DNA of 37,392 nucleotides, from contig JADLEL010000076.1 of the NCBI GenBank assembly GCA_020846145.1, positions 1 through 37,392 of the forward strand. Reading direction: 5' to 3'. The translations under genes and the position numbers were made by a program. The notes beneath the pieces are model-generated. The model searched no databases. It worked only from the letters and a program-made list of their open reading frames with translations, and was not told where the DNA came from. Positions within the stretch are counted from its first letter, which is position 1. Each line of letters starts with the position of its first letter. Source of the DNA: Pirellulales bacterium. Lineage in GTDB: Bacteria; Planctomycetota; Planctomycetia; Pirellulales; Thermoguttaceae. Shown here piece after piece: positions 1-7,519 of the stretch.

Positions 1-147
1 CTGGGCGAACGGCTGGGCCTTCGGCCCGAATCGAGGAAATCCATTCCAGGAGAATCATTTATCCGATTCTATTCTCATTAACGTGAAGCCTCGACTTCTC
101 AGGTACGCTCTTTCCGGATGAGCCTAATTTATCGATGAAAAAGCACA
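1..147. other. Intergenic, no gene seen
   Basis: No convincing reading frame, RNA gene or repeat is visible here. It lies downstream of nrdJ, which reads leftwards, so it may hold the promoter of, or the space to, a gene outside the window. Confidence 0.4.
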
Positions 148-184
148 AAAGTTGGAGCGGCGGAAAAACTTCCGCTCCAACTTT
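148..184 (-). terminator. Hairpin downstream of nrdJ, probable terminator
   Basis: A perfect 13-bp inverted repeat (AAAGTTGGAGCGG at 148-160 against CCGCTCCAACTTT at 172-184) surrounds an 11-nt loop. It begins about 60 nt past the nrdJ stop. Read on the minus strand the stem is followed by TGTGC and then five T residues, so it is a reasonable though not ideal intrinsic terminator for nrdJ. It could also be one unit of a dispersed repeat. Confidence 0.5.
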
Positions 185-246
185 CATATCCGTCGGACGT
201 TTTGCGAAGCCGCAAACGGACGACCTTCATCGTTTATCCATCCCCC

Positions 247-3200
247 TCACGAGCACCCCATGCTGTTGCCGCAGTTGTGGCAAAGGTAGCAGTTGCCGTT
301 GCGGACGGTGATGGCGCCGCAATTGTCGCAACTGGGGGCGTCGGTTTGGAAGGAGGCGAATTGCTCGCCGCGGGCGGAGGTCGCTCCGGCCGACTCGGCG
401 ATGAGCAGGCCCGCGCGCTCCAAAACGGGAGCGGCGGCCGCGGCGACCGGGGATTTGCCATTCCCGTTGCCGTGCCCGTTGCCGTTGTAGTGCGGCCCGC
501 CGAGGGGAGCGGCATTCGCTCCGTTTCCCGCGTGCCCGTTGGGATTCGCCGATCCTTGGAGTGCTTTCGGCCCGCTCGCCGTCGTGGCGGCGGGCTTGAG
601 GTTTTTTGAGGCCGCATCTCCCTGCTCGCCGCCGGCGGGCGCTTCGTGGGCATCGTGCGCGCCGTTGTTGATTCCCTTGTTCGCCTCGCGATAGCCGGGC
701 AGGAACTGAATGCCCAGCCAGCGGAAGATGTAATCGACGATGCTCTTGGCGATGCGGATGTCGGGGTTCTTCGTGAAGCCCATCGGCTCGAAGCGCGTGT
801 GCGAGAATTTATTCACATAGACCTCGAGCGGCACGCCGTATTGCAGGCTCATCGAAACCGCCGTGCCGAAGCAATCCATCAATCCGCCGATGGTGCTTCC
901 CTCCTTGGCCATGGTGATGAACAGTTCGCCCGGCCGGCCATCGGGATACAATCCTACCGTGATGTAGCCTTCGTGGCCGGAAATGTTGAACTTGTGCGTA
1001 ACCGATTGCCGCGTGTCGGGCAGCCGTTCGCGGCGCGGGGCGCCGAGCATCAGCTTTTCGGCCGCCTTGTCGGACTTGGTCTTCGTGGAGAGCGGCTGGA
1101 TTTCCTTCGAGCCGTCGCGGTAGATCGCCAAGGCCTTGAGTCCCAGCCGCCAACCTTCCATGTAGGCGTTGGCGACGTCGTCCGGCGTGCTGTCCTTGGG
1201 CATGTTCACCGTCTTCGAGATCGCGCCGGAGATGAACGGCTGCGCGGCGGCCATCATCTTGATGTGCGCCCGCCAGGGAATCGACCGCTTGCCGTTTTTC
1301 GGCGGGAAGGCGCAGTCGAAGATCGGCAAGTGGCCGTCCTTGAGTTCGGGCGCGCCCTCGATCGTGTCGTGCGCGTCGATGTAGGCGATGATCGCTTCGA
1401 TCTGCGCGTCGTCGTAGCCGATCGTCTTCAAGGCCAAAGGCACCGTTTGGTTGACCATTTTGAGCATCCCGCCGCCGGCGAGCTGCTTGTATTTCACCAG
1501 CGCGATGTCCGGCTCGATGCCCGTCGTGTCGCAGTCCATCATGAAGCTGATGGTGCCGGTGGGGGCGAGCACGGTCATCTGCGCGTTGCGGAAGCCGTAG
1601 CGCCGGCCGTGCGAGAGGACCGCGTCCCACGTCGAACGGGCGGCTTCCTGGAGATACTTGGGGCAGTTGCGGATTTCCTCGACCTTTTCCCAGTGCATTT
1701 CCATCACGTGCAGCATCGGCTCGCGGTTCTTCTCGAAGCCCGCGAACGCGCCGACCGCCGCCGCCAATTCGGTGCTGGCGAAGCAGGCCGTGCCGTGCAA
1801 CAGCGCGGTGAGCGCGCCGCAGATTCCGTGGGCTTCGTCCGAGTCGTAGGGGAGGCCCCAGGACATGAGCAGGCAGCCCAAGTTCGAGTAGCCCAGCCCG
1901 ATCGGCCGGAACAGATGGCTATTCCGCGCGATCCGCTTCGTGGGATAGCTGGCATGATCGACCAGAATTTCCTGGGCGATGAACACCGTGCGGCAGGCCG
2001 CGCGGAAGCGGGCCACGTCGAACTGGCCATCCGCGCCGCGGTACTTCATCAGATTGATGCTCGCCAGATTGCAGGCCGTGTCGTCGAGGAACATGTACTC
2101 CGAGCAGGGATTCGAGGCGTTGATGCGGCCGGAGTTCGGACAGGTGTGCCAGCGGTTGATCGTGGTGTCGTATTGCACGCCGGGATCGCCGCAGGCCCAG
2201 GCCGATTTCGCCATCCGCTGCAAAACCTCGCGGGCCGGATAGCTGGGGCCGGGCACGTTCGGCATCGTTACCCAGTGCGTAACCCAGGGCTTGTCCTCCT
2301 CGACCGCCGTCATGAGCTCATCGCTCAAACGGACCGAAAGGTTCGCGTTCTGGAAGAGCACCGTATCGTACGCCTCCTGCGGATCGTAGCCTTGCTCGAC
2401 CAGCAGGCGGACCTTCTTCTCCTCGCGGTTCTTGCACTCGATGAATTCCATCACGTCGGGATGCCAATCCTTGATCGACTGCATTTTCGCCGCCCGCCGG
2501 GTCTTGCCGCCGCTCTTGACCACCGCCGCGATTTGGTCGTACACCCGCATGAACGAGAGCGGGCCCGAGGGTTTGCCGCCGCCGGAAAGCTTTTCGCGGC
2601 TCGATCGCAGCGTGGAGATGTCGGTGCCCGTGCCCGAGCCGAACTTGAAGAGCATGGCCTCGCTGCGGGCAAGCTCCATGATGTCTTCCATATTGTCGCT
2701 CACGCTTTGGATGAAGCAGGCCGAGCCTTGGGGATATTCGTAAGGATTGTGGGGCTGAATGGCGTCCTGTTTTTCATCGCTCCAGTGCCAGTTGCACATC
2801 GCCCCCTTGATGCCGTACTCGTGGTACAAGCCCACGTTGAACCAGACCGGCGAATTGAACGCGGCATGTTGATGCACGCAGAGCCAGGCGAGGTCGCGGT
2901 AGAACCGCTCGCCGTCCTCGGCCGAGGCGAAGTAGCCGTCGGCGATGCCCCAATCGGCGATCGTGCGGCAGACGCGATGCACCAATTGCCGCACGCCGGT
3001 TTCGCGTTCGGGCGTGCCGACTTCGCCGTAGAGATATTTGCTGGCCACGACGTTGGTGGCCAATTGGCTCCAGGACGCCGGGATTTCGCAGTCCTTCTGT
3101 TCGAAAAAAACCTCCCCGCCTTCACCCTTGATCTGCGCGGTGCGTTTTTCCCATTCGACGGTGTCGAAGGGATCGGCGACGTCGGGCGGGCAAAATTCCG

Positions 3201-3321
3201 CCTCGATCGACAATCCGTGCAAGAGGGTGCGGGCCGGTTTATGAGCGGTATGCTCGCCCGGTGCGGGAGGATCGAGCGAGACGGCGCGCGTGCGCGTGGT
3301 TTCTTGTTCCAGCTTATCCAT
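247..3321 (-). CDS. nrdJ: Adenosylcobalamin-dependent (class II) ribonucleoside-diphosphate reductase
   Basis: Reduces ribonucleotides to deoxyribonucleotides in the cytoplasm, making the thiyl radical with adenosylcobalamin, so it needs neither oxygen nor a small subunit. Seen: a catalytic-barrel NxCxE motif (N404, C406, E408 in NPCSE), a partner redox Cys about residue 202 (GSACF), SGKTRRAAKM, DDTACNLASINL and APTGTIS motifs, a TSCPD-like domain near residues 840-940, then a His/Asn/Gly/Ala-rich linker and a Cys-rich tail (CDNC, CYLCHNC, final C) typical of the family. The 1,024-aa product starts at the ATG at 3321, which has AGAAGGA 7-8 nt upstream. The frame stays open to 3510, but that extension is encoded by a palindromic repeat and is not expected to be translated. 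Monocistronic in appearance, with a hairpin downstream. Confidence 0.95.
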   Translation of the reverse strand: MDKLEQETTRTRAVSLDPPAPGEHTAHKPARTLLHGLSIEAEFCPPDVADPFDTVEWEKRTAQIKGEGGEVFFEQKDCEIPASWSQLATNVVASKYLYGEVGTPERETGVRQLVHRVCRTIADWGIADGYFASAEDGERFYRDLAWLCVHQHAAFNSPVWFNVGLYHEYGIKGAMCNWHWSDEKQDAIQPHNPYEYPQGSACFIQSVSDNMEDIMELARSEAMLFKFGSGTGTDISTLRSSREKLSGGGKPSGPLSFMRVYDQIAAVVKSGGKTRRAAKMQSIKDWHPDVMEFIECKNREEKKVRLLVEQGYDPQEAYDTVLFQNANLSVRLSDELMTAVEEDKPWVTHWVTMPNVPGPSYPAREVLQRMAKSAWACGDPGVQYDTTINRWHTCPNSGRINASNPCSEYMFLDDTACNLASINLMKYRGADGQFDVARFRAACRTVFIAQEILVDHASYPTKRIARNSHLFRPIGLGYSNLGCLLMSWGLPYDSDEAHGICGALTALLHGTACFASTELAAAVGAFAGFEKNREPMLHVMEMHWEKVEEIRNCPKYLQEAARSTWDAVLSHGRRYGFRNAQMTVLAPTGTISFMMDCDTTGIEPDIALVKYKQLAGGGMLKMVNQTVPLALKTIGYDDAQIEAIIAYIDAHDTIEGAPELKDGHLPIFDCAFPPKNGKRSIPWRAHIKMMAAAQPFISGAISKTVNMPKDSTPDDVANAYMEGWRLGLKALAIYRDGSKEIQPLSTKTKSDKAAEKLMLGAPRRERLPDTRQSVTHKFNISGHEGYITVGLYPDGRPGELFITMAKEGSTIGGLMDCFGTAVSMSLQYGVPLEVYVNKFSHTRFEPMGFTKNPDIRIAKSIVDYIFRWLGIQFLPGYREANKGINNGAHDAHEAPAGGEQGDAASKNLKPAATTASGPKALQGSANPNGHAGNGANAAPLGGPHYNGNGHGNGNGKSPVAAAAAPVLERAGLLIAESAGATSARGEQFASFQTDAPSCDNCGAITVRNGNCYLCHNCGNSMGCS

Positions 3322-3361
3322 GATCGAGTTCCTTCTTTCTGGAAAGCAGTGGTTACGAGGT

Positions 3362-3419
3362 GGGACAGGTTTCCAACCTGTCTCATGGATCCAGTTGACA
3401 GGTTGGAAACCTGTCCTAC
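3362..3419. repeat. Pair of inverted palindromic repeat units (GACAGGTT-type) upstream of nrdJ
   Basis: Two units face each other: 3362-3382 and 3397-3419, separated by 14 nt. Each is itself a palindrome with 8-bp arms GACAGGTT and AACCTGTC around a 3-nt centre. The pair can fold as two small hairpins or one large one. It starts 41 nt upstream of the nrdJ start codon. The same family recurs at 33317-33420, again just upstream of a minus-strand gene. Confidence 0.85.
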
Positions 3420-4003
3420 ATACACCGGATTTCGTAAAACAACCACCGAAATAATCGGGCATCCTATCCAATACTATACATCGGTCCAGTATTCCTGCCA
3501 AGGACGGCATTATTGGGGGAGCACAAAAATTGTGCGGATCGAATATTTAAATCCCCAAAATCCCTCCGTGGGGTGGAGAAGTGCTGAAGTGATGCACCCC
3601 CTATATATTGTATCCGATGCCCACAGCGACCACAATATACGGGATGATCGACCTAATTTAGCGTCTTCTTGGGACCGGTCAATTAGCTTTCGGCGAGCAT
3701 CGCTAAAGTCCTATGGGCAAGGATTTTAGGCTCGAAAGTGATTTTCGGAGCCGACAGCGACACCCCCCCGATCCGTTTTCCTAAGTCCATAAACGGTAGG
3801 AGTTTGGGAAATTGTCAGCGGAAGGTTAGAAGGATTTAGATTTGATGAGGATTTTTCCGAAAAGGGAAAATATTTTTTCGGAAAATAGGCGAACTCGGCG
3901 GACAAGGTCAAGCGGGAAGGAGAGACGTTTTTGCCGCAACGGTTTGGACACTTGAGAATCGATTTTCGACAGGGCGAGGATTCTTTTTTCGTAACCGTTC
4001 ACA
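3420..4003. other. Gene-free gap, partly AT-rich
   Basis: Only short frames without a ribosome binding site or recognisable motif are present. Part of it is probably the nrdJ promoter region, but I cannot point to a specific -35/-10 pair. No cobalamin riboswitch could be recognised by eye. Confidence 0.4.
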
Positions 4004-4084
4004 GGGGACTGTCCCGATTTTCGCGGCGCAAAAGATGATGGTGCCGCAAAAGTGCTTAATCGCCGCGAAAATGGGACTGTCCCC
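4004..4084. repeat. Long imperfect inverted repeat with GGGGACTGTCCC ends
   Basis: Arms at 4004-4028 and 4061-4084 are near-perfect reverse complements: GGGGAC(T/A)GTCCC then ATTTTCGCGGCG, with one mismatch and one extra G. The 32-nt centre carries no gene. It resembles a REP/BIME-type dispersed element. A related but different inverted repeat follows at 4099-4173. Confidence 0.8.
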
Positions 4085-4098
4085 TCGCGCCGCGTGAA

Positions 4099-4173
4099 GG
4101 GGACAGGTCCATGTTTTCGGCCTACCGTTTGTCCGCAAAATACGTTTTCACGCCGAAAAATGGACCAGTCCCC
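4099..4173. repeat. Second inverted repeat of the GGGGAC family
   Basis: Arms at 4099-4121 and 4152-4173 pair with few mismatches (GGGGACAGGTCC against GGACCAGTCCCC, extended by TTTTCGGC / GCCGAAAA). It lies 14 nt from the previous inverted repeat and shares its GGGGAC ends and a TTTTCG(C/G) core, so the two form a tandem mosaic. No transposase or RAYT gene is visible beside it. Confidence 0.75.
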
Positions 4174-4218
4174 GACCGGGGCGTGAACGCCTACTTTTTT
4201 TCTTTGGGACGGCGAGGT

Positions 4219-4839
4219 TTAATAATTGAACTTTATCCCTCTACTTCTCAAATCCTCGACGAACTTCGACGTCGTGGCGTATTGAACGGCGTCGAAACCG
4301 GCGGCTTTGGCGCCGGCGACGTGGCCGGCGATGTCATCGACGAAAAAAATCTCTTCGGGCGCGCAGCCAGCCATTTTGGCGGCGGCGTTGAAGATGGCGG
4401 CGTCGGGCTTGACCGCGCCGATCTGGTAGCTCGTCGCGCGAAGGGAAAATATCTGCGCGAGCGCGGGATACTCCTTCATGCAGTATTCCCAATGGCACTC
4501 GCAGGTGTTCGACAAAATGCCCAGCGGCCACCCGGCCTGCTGCAACCGCGCCGCCACGGCGAGCATCGGGTAGTTGAGCGAAAAGATTTCGCCCGCCGCC
4601 TGCAGTAAATCGTCGAACGACGGCCGCGTGCCGGTATCGCGGCAAAACCGTTCGTGAAACTCGCGGCTGGAAATCCGCCCTAACTCGTACTCGCGTTGCA
4701 AGCCGCCGGCGAAGATCACCGCCTCGATCCGTTCCGGCCGCATGTCCGCAACCGCCGCAATCTGCCGCAGCATTCGTTCGATGCTGAAATCGACGAGCAC
4801 GATGCCGAGATCGAAATAGAGAAATTTCAGGCTCATCAT
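4219..4839 (-). CDS. HAD superfamily phosphatase (subfamily IA, YihX-like)
   Basis: A 206-aa haloacid-dehalogenase-fold hydrolase, probably a cytoplasmic phosphomonoesterase acting on a small phosphorylated metabolite. Seen: motif I FDLGIVLVD with nucleophile Asp10, a small helical cap (about residues 18-90), motif II LSNT (Ser110), motif III Lys144 (VKPD) and motif IV FVDDI (Asp168/Asp169). As in YihX-type proteins, the position two after the nucleophile is Gly rather than Asp, which may lower activity or change the acid/base residue. The start is one of two adjacent ATG codons (4839 or 4836); a G-run lies directly upstream instead of a normal Shine-Dalgarno sequence. It follows a lipoprotein gene on the same strand by 90 bp and could share its transcript. 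Substrate cannot be told from the sequence. Confidence 0.88.
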   Translation of the reverse strand: MMSLKFLYFDLGIVLVDFSIERMLRQIAAVADMRPERIEAVIFAGGLQREYELGRISSREFHERFCRDTGTRPSFDDLLQAAGEIFSLNYPMLAVAARLQQAGWPLGILSNTCECHWEYCMKEYPALAQIFSLRATSYQIGAVKPDAAIFNAAAKMAGCAPEEIFFVDDIAGHVAGAKAAGFDAVQYATTSKFVEDLRSRGIKFNY

Positions 4840-4929
4840 CCCCCCATCGAGAACGGTTTGATCGAGCGACCGGCGCCCGCGAATCGGAGCGGATGGCCGG
4901 TTGCTCCGGAAGGCCGTGGAAAACTCCGC

Positions 4930-5175
4930 TTATTGATCGGGAAAATCGGCCTCGATCTGCCGGGCTTTGTTGCTGAAGCTCCAAAACTCCTGGGGCTTCT
5001 TCGGGGCCGGCTGCGATTGACGCACGGCCTCGCCCATCGCGTTGTCGTGAAAGCCGTCGCCGCGAAGATCGTTGATTCGCGAACAACCGGCCATGCCCAA
5101 ACATACCACCGCCGCCAATCCGGCCATTCGGGCAACCGGAAATAATCGATCCCATTTTCCAAAAAAGTCGTCCAT
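4930..5175 (-). CDS. Small putative lipoprotein, 81 aa
   Basis: The product has a short charged N-terminus, a hydrophobic stretch (about residues 14-29) and a lipobox LGMAGC, so it is probably a lipid-anchored envelope protein cut before the Cys near residue 31. The mature part is only about 50 residues, hydrophilic, with a DLRGDGFHDNAMGEAVRQ segment that I associate with small planctomycete secreted proteins, without a known function. No clear Shine-Dalgarno sequence precedes the ATG. It is upstream of, and in the same direction as, the HAD phosphatase gene. Confidence 0.65.
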   Translation of the reverse strand: MDDFFGKWDRLFPVARMAGLAAVVCLGMAGCSRINDLRGDGFHDNAMGEAVRQSQPAPKKPQEFWSFSNKARQIEADFPDQ

Positions 5176-5261
5176 GGCAGGATGCGGATAAGGGAGGAGT
5201 CGTAAAAAAGAGGCGGGAGTGTCGCAAAATCGGCAATCCTTGTAAAGGGCAATTTTTTCAA

Positions 5262-5279
5262 TTTTTTTTTGGGGGGGGG
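5262..5279. repeat. T9-G9 homopolymer pair
   Basis: Nine T residues are followed directly by nine G residues, about 87 nt upstream of the lipoprotein start on the other strand. Such tracts are prone to slippage, or may be a sequencing-sensitive spot. Confidence 0.6.
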
Positions 5280-5451
5280 AATCTCATTCTCTCCGTGATG
5301 GCATCCTTACGGTATCTGAACACCATGCCATTTGACCTAAATGCCGCAGATTTCCTAATATAAATATAAAACCGATAATCACGCTCCACCTTATCGACAT
5401 TTCCTTTTTTAGCTCCCGGTGGTAAACTCAAATACTCTTCAGGAGGATAAA

Positions 5452-5643
5452 ATGATGGGTGCAATGGACAATTGGGACGTTACGTTGCTGATCGTGGCGG
5501 GCTATTTGGCCGTGGTCGCCCTGGTCCGACTCATGGCGCGCCACCGCGACCAATTGCTCGCCGATCTGCGCCGCCAAATGGCCGCCGAGAAAAAACGCAA
5601 GCGGGACGAAGAAAATGAACGACGCTGGAAACAATCGGCCTAA
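5452..5643 (+). CDS. Small single-pass membrane protein, 63 aa
   Basis: A perfect AGGAGG (5441-5446) precedes two adjacent ATG codons (5452 and 5455), the second at the better 8-nt spacing. The product has one predicted membrane helix (VTLLIVAGYLAVVALVRLMA, about residues 9-28) followed by a very basic and acidic helical tail rich in Arg, Lys and Glu, suggesting a small inner-membrane protein with a cytoplasmic coiled tail. I do not recognise the family. It lies about 120 nt upstream of miaB in the same direction. Confidence 0.7.
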   Translation: MMGAMDNWDVTLLIVAGYLAVVALVRLMARHRDQLLADLRRQMAAEKKRKRDEENERRWKQSA

Positions 5644-5760
5644 AGAATAGCGTTCTTTGCCGAATCGCTTGCGGGATAATTGCACGACAAAATACTCTGC
5701 GAAGCCGCAAGCGGCTTTTCGTCGGATTCATCGTTCCCTCCCGTTCGACACCCTGGAAAA

Positions 5761-7218
5761 ATGCCCCACCGCGTGTATATCCAAACCGTCGGCTGCCAGA
5801 TGAACGTGCTCGATAGCGAGCTGGCGGCCGCCGACCTGATGCAAGTCGGCTACGAATTAGTCCATTCGCCGCGCGAAGCCGATACGATTCTCTACAATAC
5901 TTGCAGCGTCCGCCAACACGCGGAGGATAAAATCTACAGCGCCTTGGGCCGGCTCAAGCCGCTCAAGCAAAAGCGGCCCGATTTGATCATCGGCGTGATG
6001 GGCTGCATGGCGCAAAAGGATCGAGACGCCATCTTCCGCCGCGCGCCCCACGTCGATCTCGTCGTCGGCCCCGGCCAACTCGGCCGGCTTCCCGAATTCA
6101 TCGATCGAGTCCGACGGGGCGACAATCTCTCCCCGCTCCCAACCGACTTCGGTCCGGCGCCCGGTGGAGAGCCGGTGGCGAGGGCCGTTTTCCAGCCGAG
6201 TAAGCTCCTCGAAATCGGCCTCGACCGCGCTTCCGGCAGGCGAAAGGATATCAGCGAAAGTTTCAAGACCTTCAACGTCAACCGCACGGCCGCGATGCGG
6301 AGCGTCCCGCATCAGGCGCTGGTGCGAATCGCGTTCGGCTGCGATCGGTTCTGCGCCTACTGCGTGGTCCCCCGCGTTCGCGGACCGGAGCAGAACCGCC
6401 CGGCGGCCGAGATCGAGGAAGAAGTCCGCCGCCTGGCCGACGGCGGCTGCCTCGAAATCACGCTCCTCGGCCAGACCGTCAACGGCTACCGCGACGATTC
6501 CGGCGGCGCTACCGTCCGGCTCTCCGATCTGCTCCACCGGCTGCACGAGATCGCCGGCATCCGGCGGTTGAAATTCGTCACGAATCATCCGAATTACATG
6601 ACCGACGATCTGCTCGCGGCCATGCGCGACCTGCCCAAGGTATCGCCGTACCTGCACGTGCCCGCCCAAAGCGGCGCGAACGAAATACTGCGGCGGATGA
6701 AGCGGGGCTACACGGTCGAGCAGTACCGCGAGATGCTGGAACGCATCCGCGAGAAAATTCCCCAAGCCGCCGTCGCGAGCGATTTCATCGTCGGCTTCTG
6801 CGGCGAGACCGAGGAGGAATTCCAACAGACGGTCGAACTGGTCCGTACGGCGCGCTTCAAAAACAGCTTCATCTTCAAATACAGTTCCCGTCCGGGCACG
6901 AAGGCCGCGGAGCTGTACGCCGACGACATTTCCGAAGAGGTCAAGCGGCGGCGGAACAACGAGCTTTTGGCCGTGCAAAACGCGATCTGCCTGGAAGACA
7001 ACCAGCCGTATTTGGGCCGCACGGTGGAGATCCTCGTGGAAGGTCCGAGTAAAGTCGCCCGCAAGCAGCCCCCCGGCGCGGCCACCGTCCAACTCGTGGG
7101 CCGCACCGTCCACGACCGCATCGTGGTCTTCGACGGCCCCCGCGAACTCATCGGCAAGATCATTGAAGTGACAATCGAAAAGTTGGATCCGTTCACGCTG
7201 TTCGGAAAACTTCTTTGA
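5761..7218 (+). CDS. miaB: tRNA-2-methylthio-N6-dimethylallyladenosine synthase MiaB
   Basis: A radical SAM methylthiotransferase that adds a methylthio group to N6-isopentenyl-adenosine-37 of tRNAs reading UNN codons. The 485-aa product has the three N-terminal cluster cysteines (C12 in GCQMN, C48 in NTCSV, C82 in GCMAQ), the radical SAM motif CxxxCxxC (C194, C198, C201) and a C-terminal TRAM-like domain (about residues 420-485). The stretch between the two cluster domains (about residues 135-180) is somewhat longer than in typical MiaB and contains a Ser/Arg/Lys-rich segment. The ATG at 5761 matches the family N-terminus; the frame is open to 5680 but the extra residues have no family counterpart. 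Only a weak GGAAAA precedes the start. Confidence 0.93.
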   Translation: MPHRVYIQTVGCQMNVLDSELAAADLMQVGYELVHSPREADTILYNTCSVRQHAEDKIYSALGRLKPLKQKRPDLIIGVMGCMAQKDRDAIFRRAPHVDLVVGPGQLGRLPEFIDRVRRGDNLSPLPTDFGPAPGGEPVARAVFQPSKLLEIGLDRASGRRKDISESFKTFNVNRTAAMRSVPHQALVRIAFGCDRFCAYCVVPRVRGPEQNRPAAEIEEEVRRLADGGCLEITLLGQTVNGYRDDSGGATVRLSDLLHRLHEIAGIRRLKFVTNHPNYMTDDLLAAMRDLPKVSPYLHVPAQSGANEILRRMKRGYTVEQYREMLERIREKIPQAAVASDFIVGFCGETEEEFQQTVELVRTARFKNSFIFKYSSRPGTKAAELYADDISEEVKRRRNNELLAVQNAICLEDNQPYLGRTVEILVEGPSKVARKQPPGAATVQLVGRTVHDRIVVFDGPRELIGKIIEVTIEKLDPFTLFGKLL

Positions 7219-7519
7219 ATCTGCAACCATCGGTCGCAGTGCGTACTCCTACCCGGCAATTTCTCGATCTCCCTCGCCTCCTTGCCAAAGCCTCCTCCTC
7301 GCTCCAATCTGTTGAATCTCCTCCTTAAAAAATGCCCACCTCACGGCATTCCCTCTCGTCGGCATCATCTCCCCGACCTTCCCCTTGTCGGCAAGTGCAT
7401 ATAAGTGGTAAGATGTTGTCGACGCGAAATAATGACCAAGAACACCGGCGTCATCGGCTGTCGCTAACTTGATAAGTGCGGTTGATTGACGCATCGAACG
7501 CACATATTGGCTGTAGATC
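7219..7519. other. Gap between miaB and the restriction-modification pair
   Basis: About 300 nt without a secure gene. A minus-strand frame (ATG at 7521, about 92 aa) runs through it and its start codon overlaps the methylase ATG head to head; it has no recognised motif. The change from high to lower GC occurs here, so this is a likely boundary of an acquired segment. I see no flanking direct repeat. Confidence 0.4.

Noticed and set aside
3322..3510. N-terminal extension of nrdJ to an upstream start
   Set aside because: The added sequence is encoded by a palindromic repeat and lacks family similarity; the ATG at 3321 has a good ribosome binding site.
646..3729. 1,027-codon plus-strand frame opposite nrdJ
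   Set aside because: It is the antisense of a certain gene, rich in Arg, Ala, His and Val as expected from high-GC codon structure, with no motif.
3908..4138. Minus-strand frame of 76 codons
   Set aside because: It lies largely in two inverted repeats of the GGGGAC family and shows no protein-like pattern.
4836..5261. 141-codon minus-strand frame overlapping the small lipoprotein gene
   Set aside because: It overlaps the lipoprotein frame, has no lipobox or domain, and runs into the T9G9 tract.
5857..7230. 457-codon minus-strand frame opposite miaB
   Set aside because: Antisense of a clear family; no motif.
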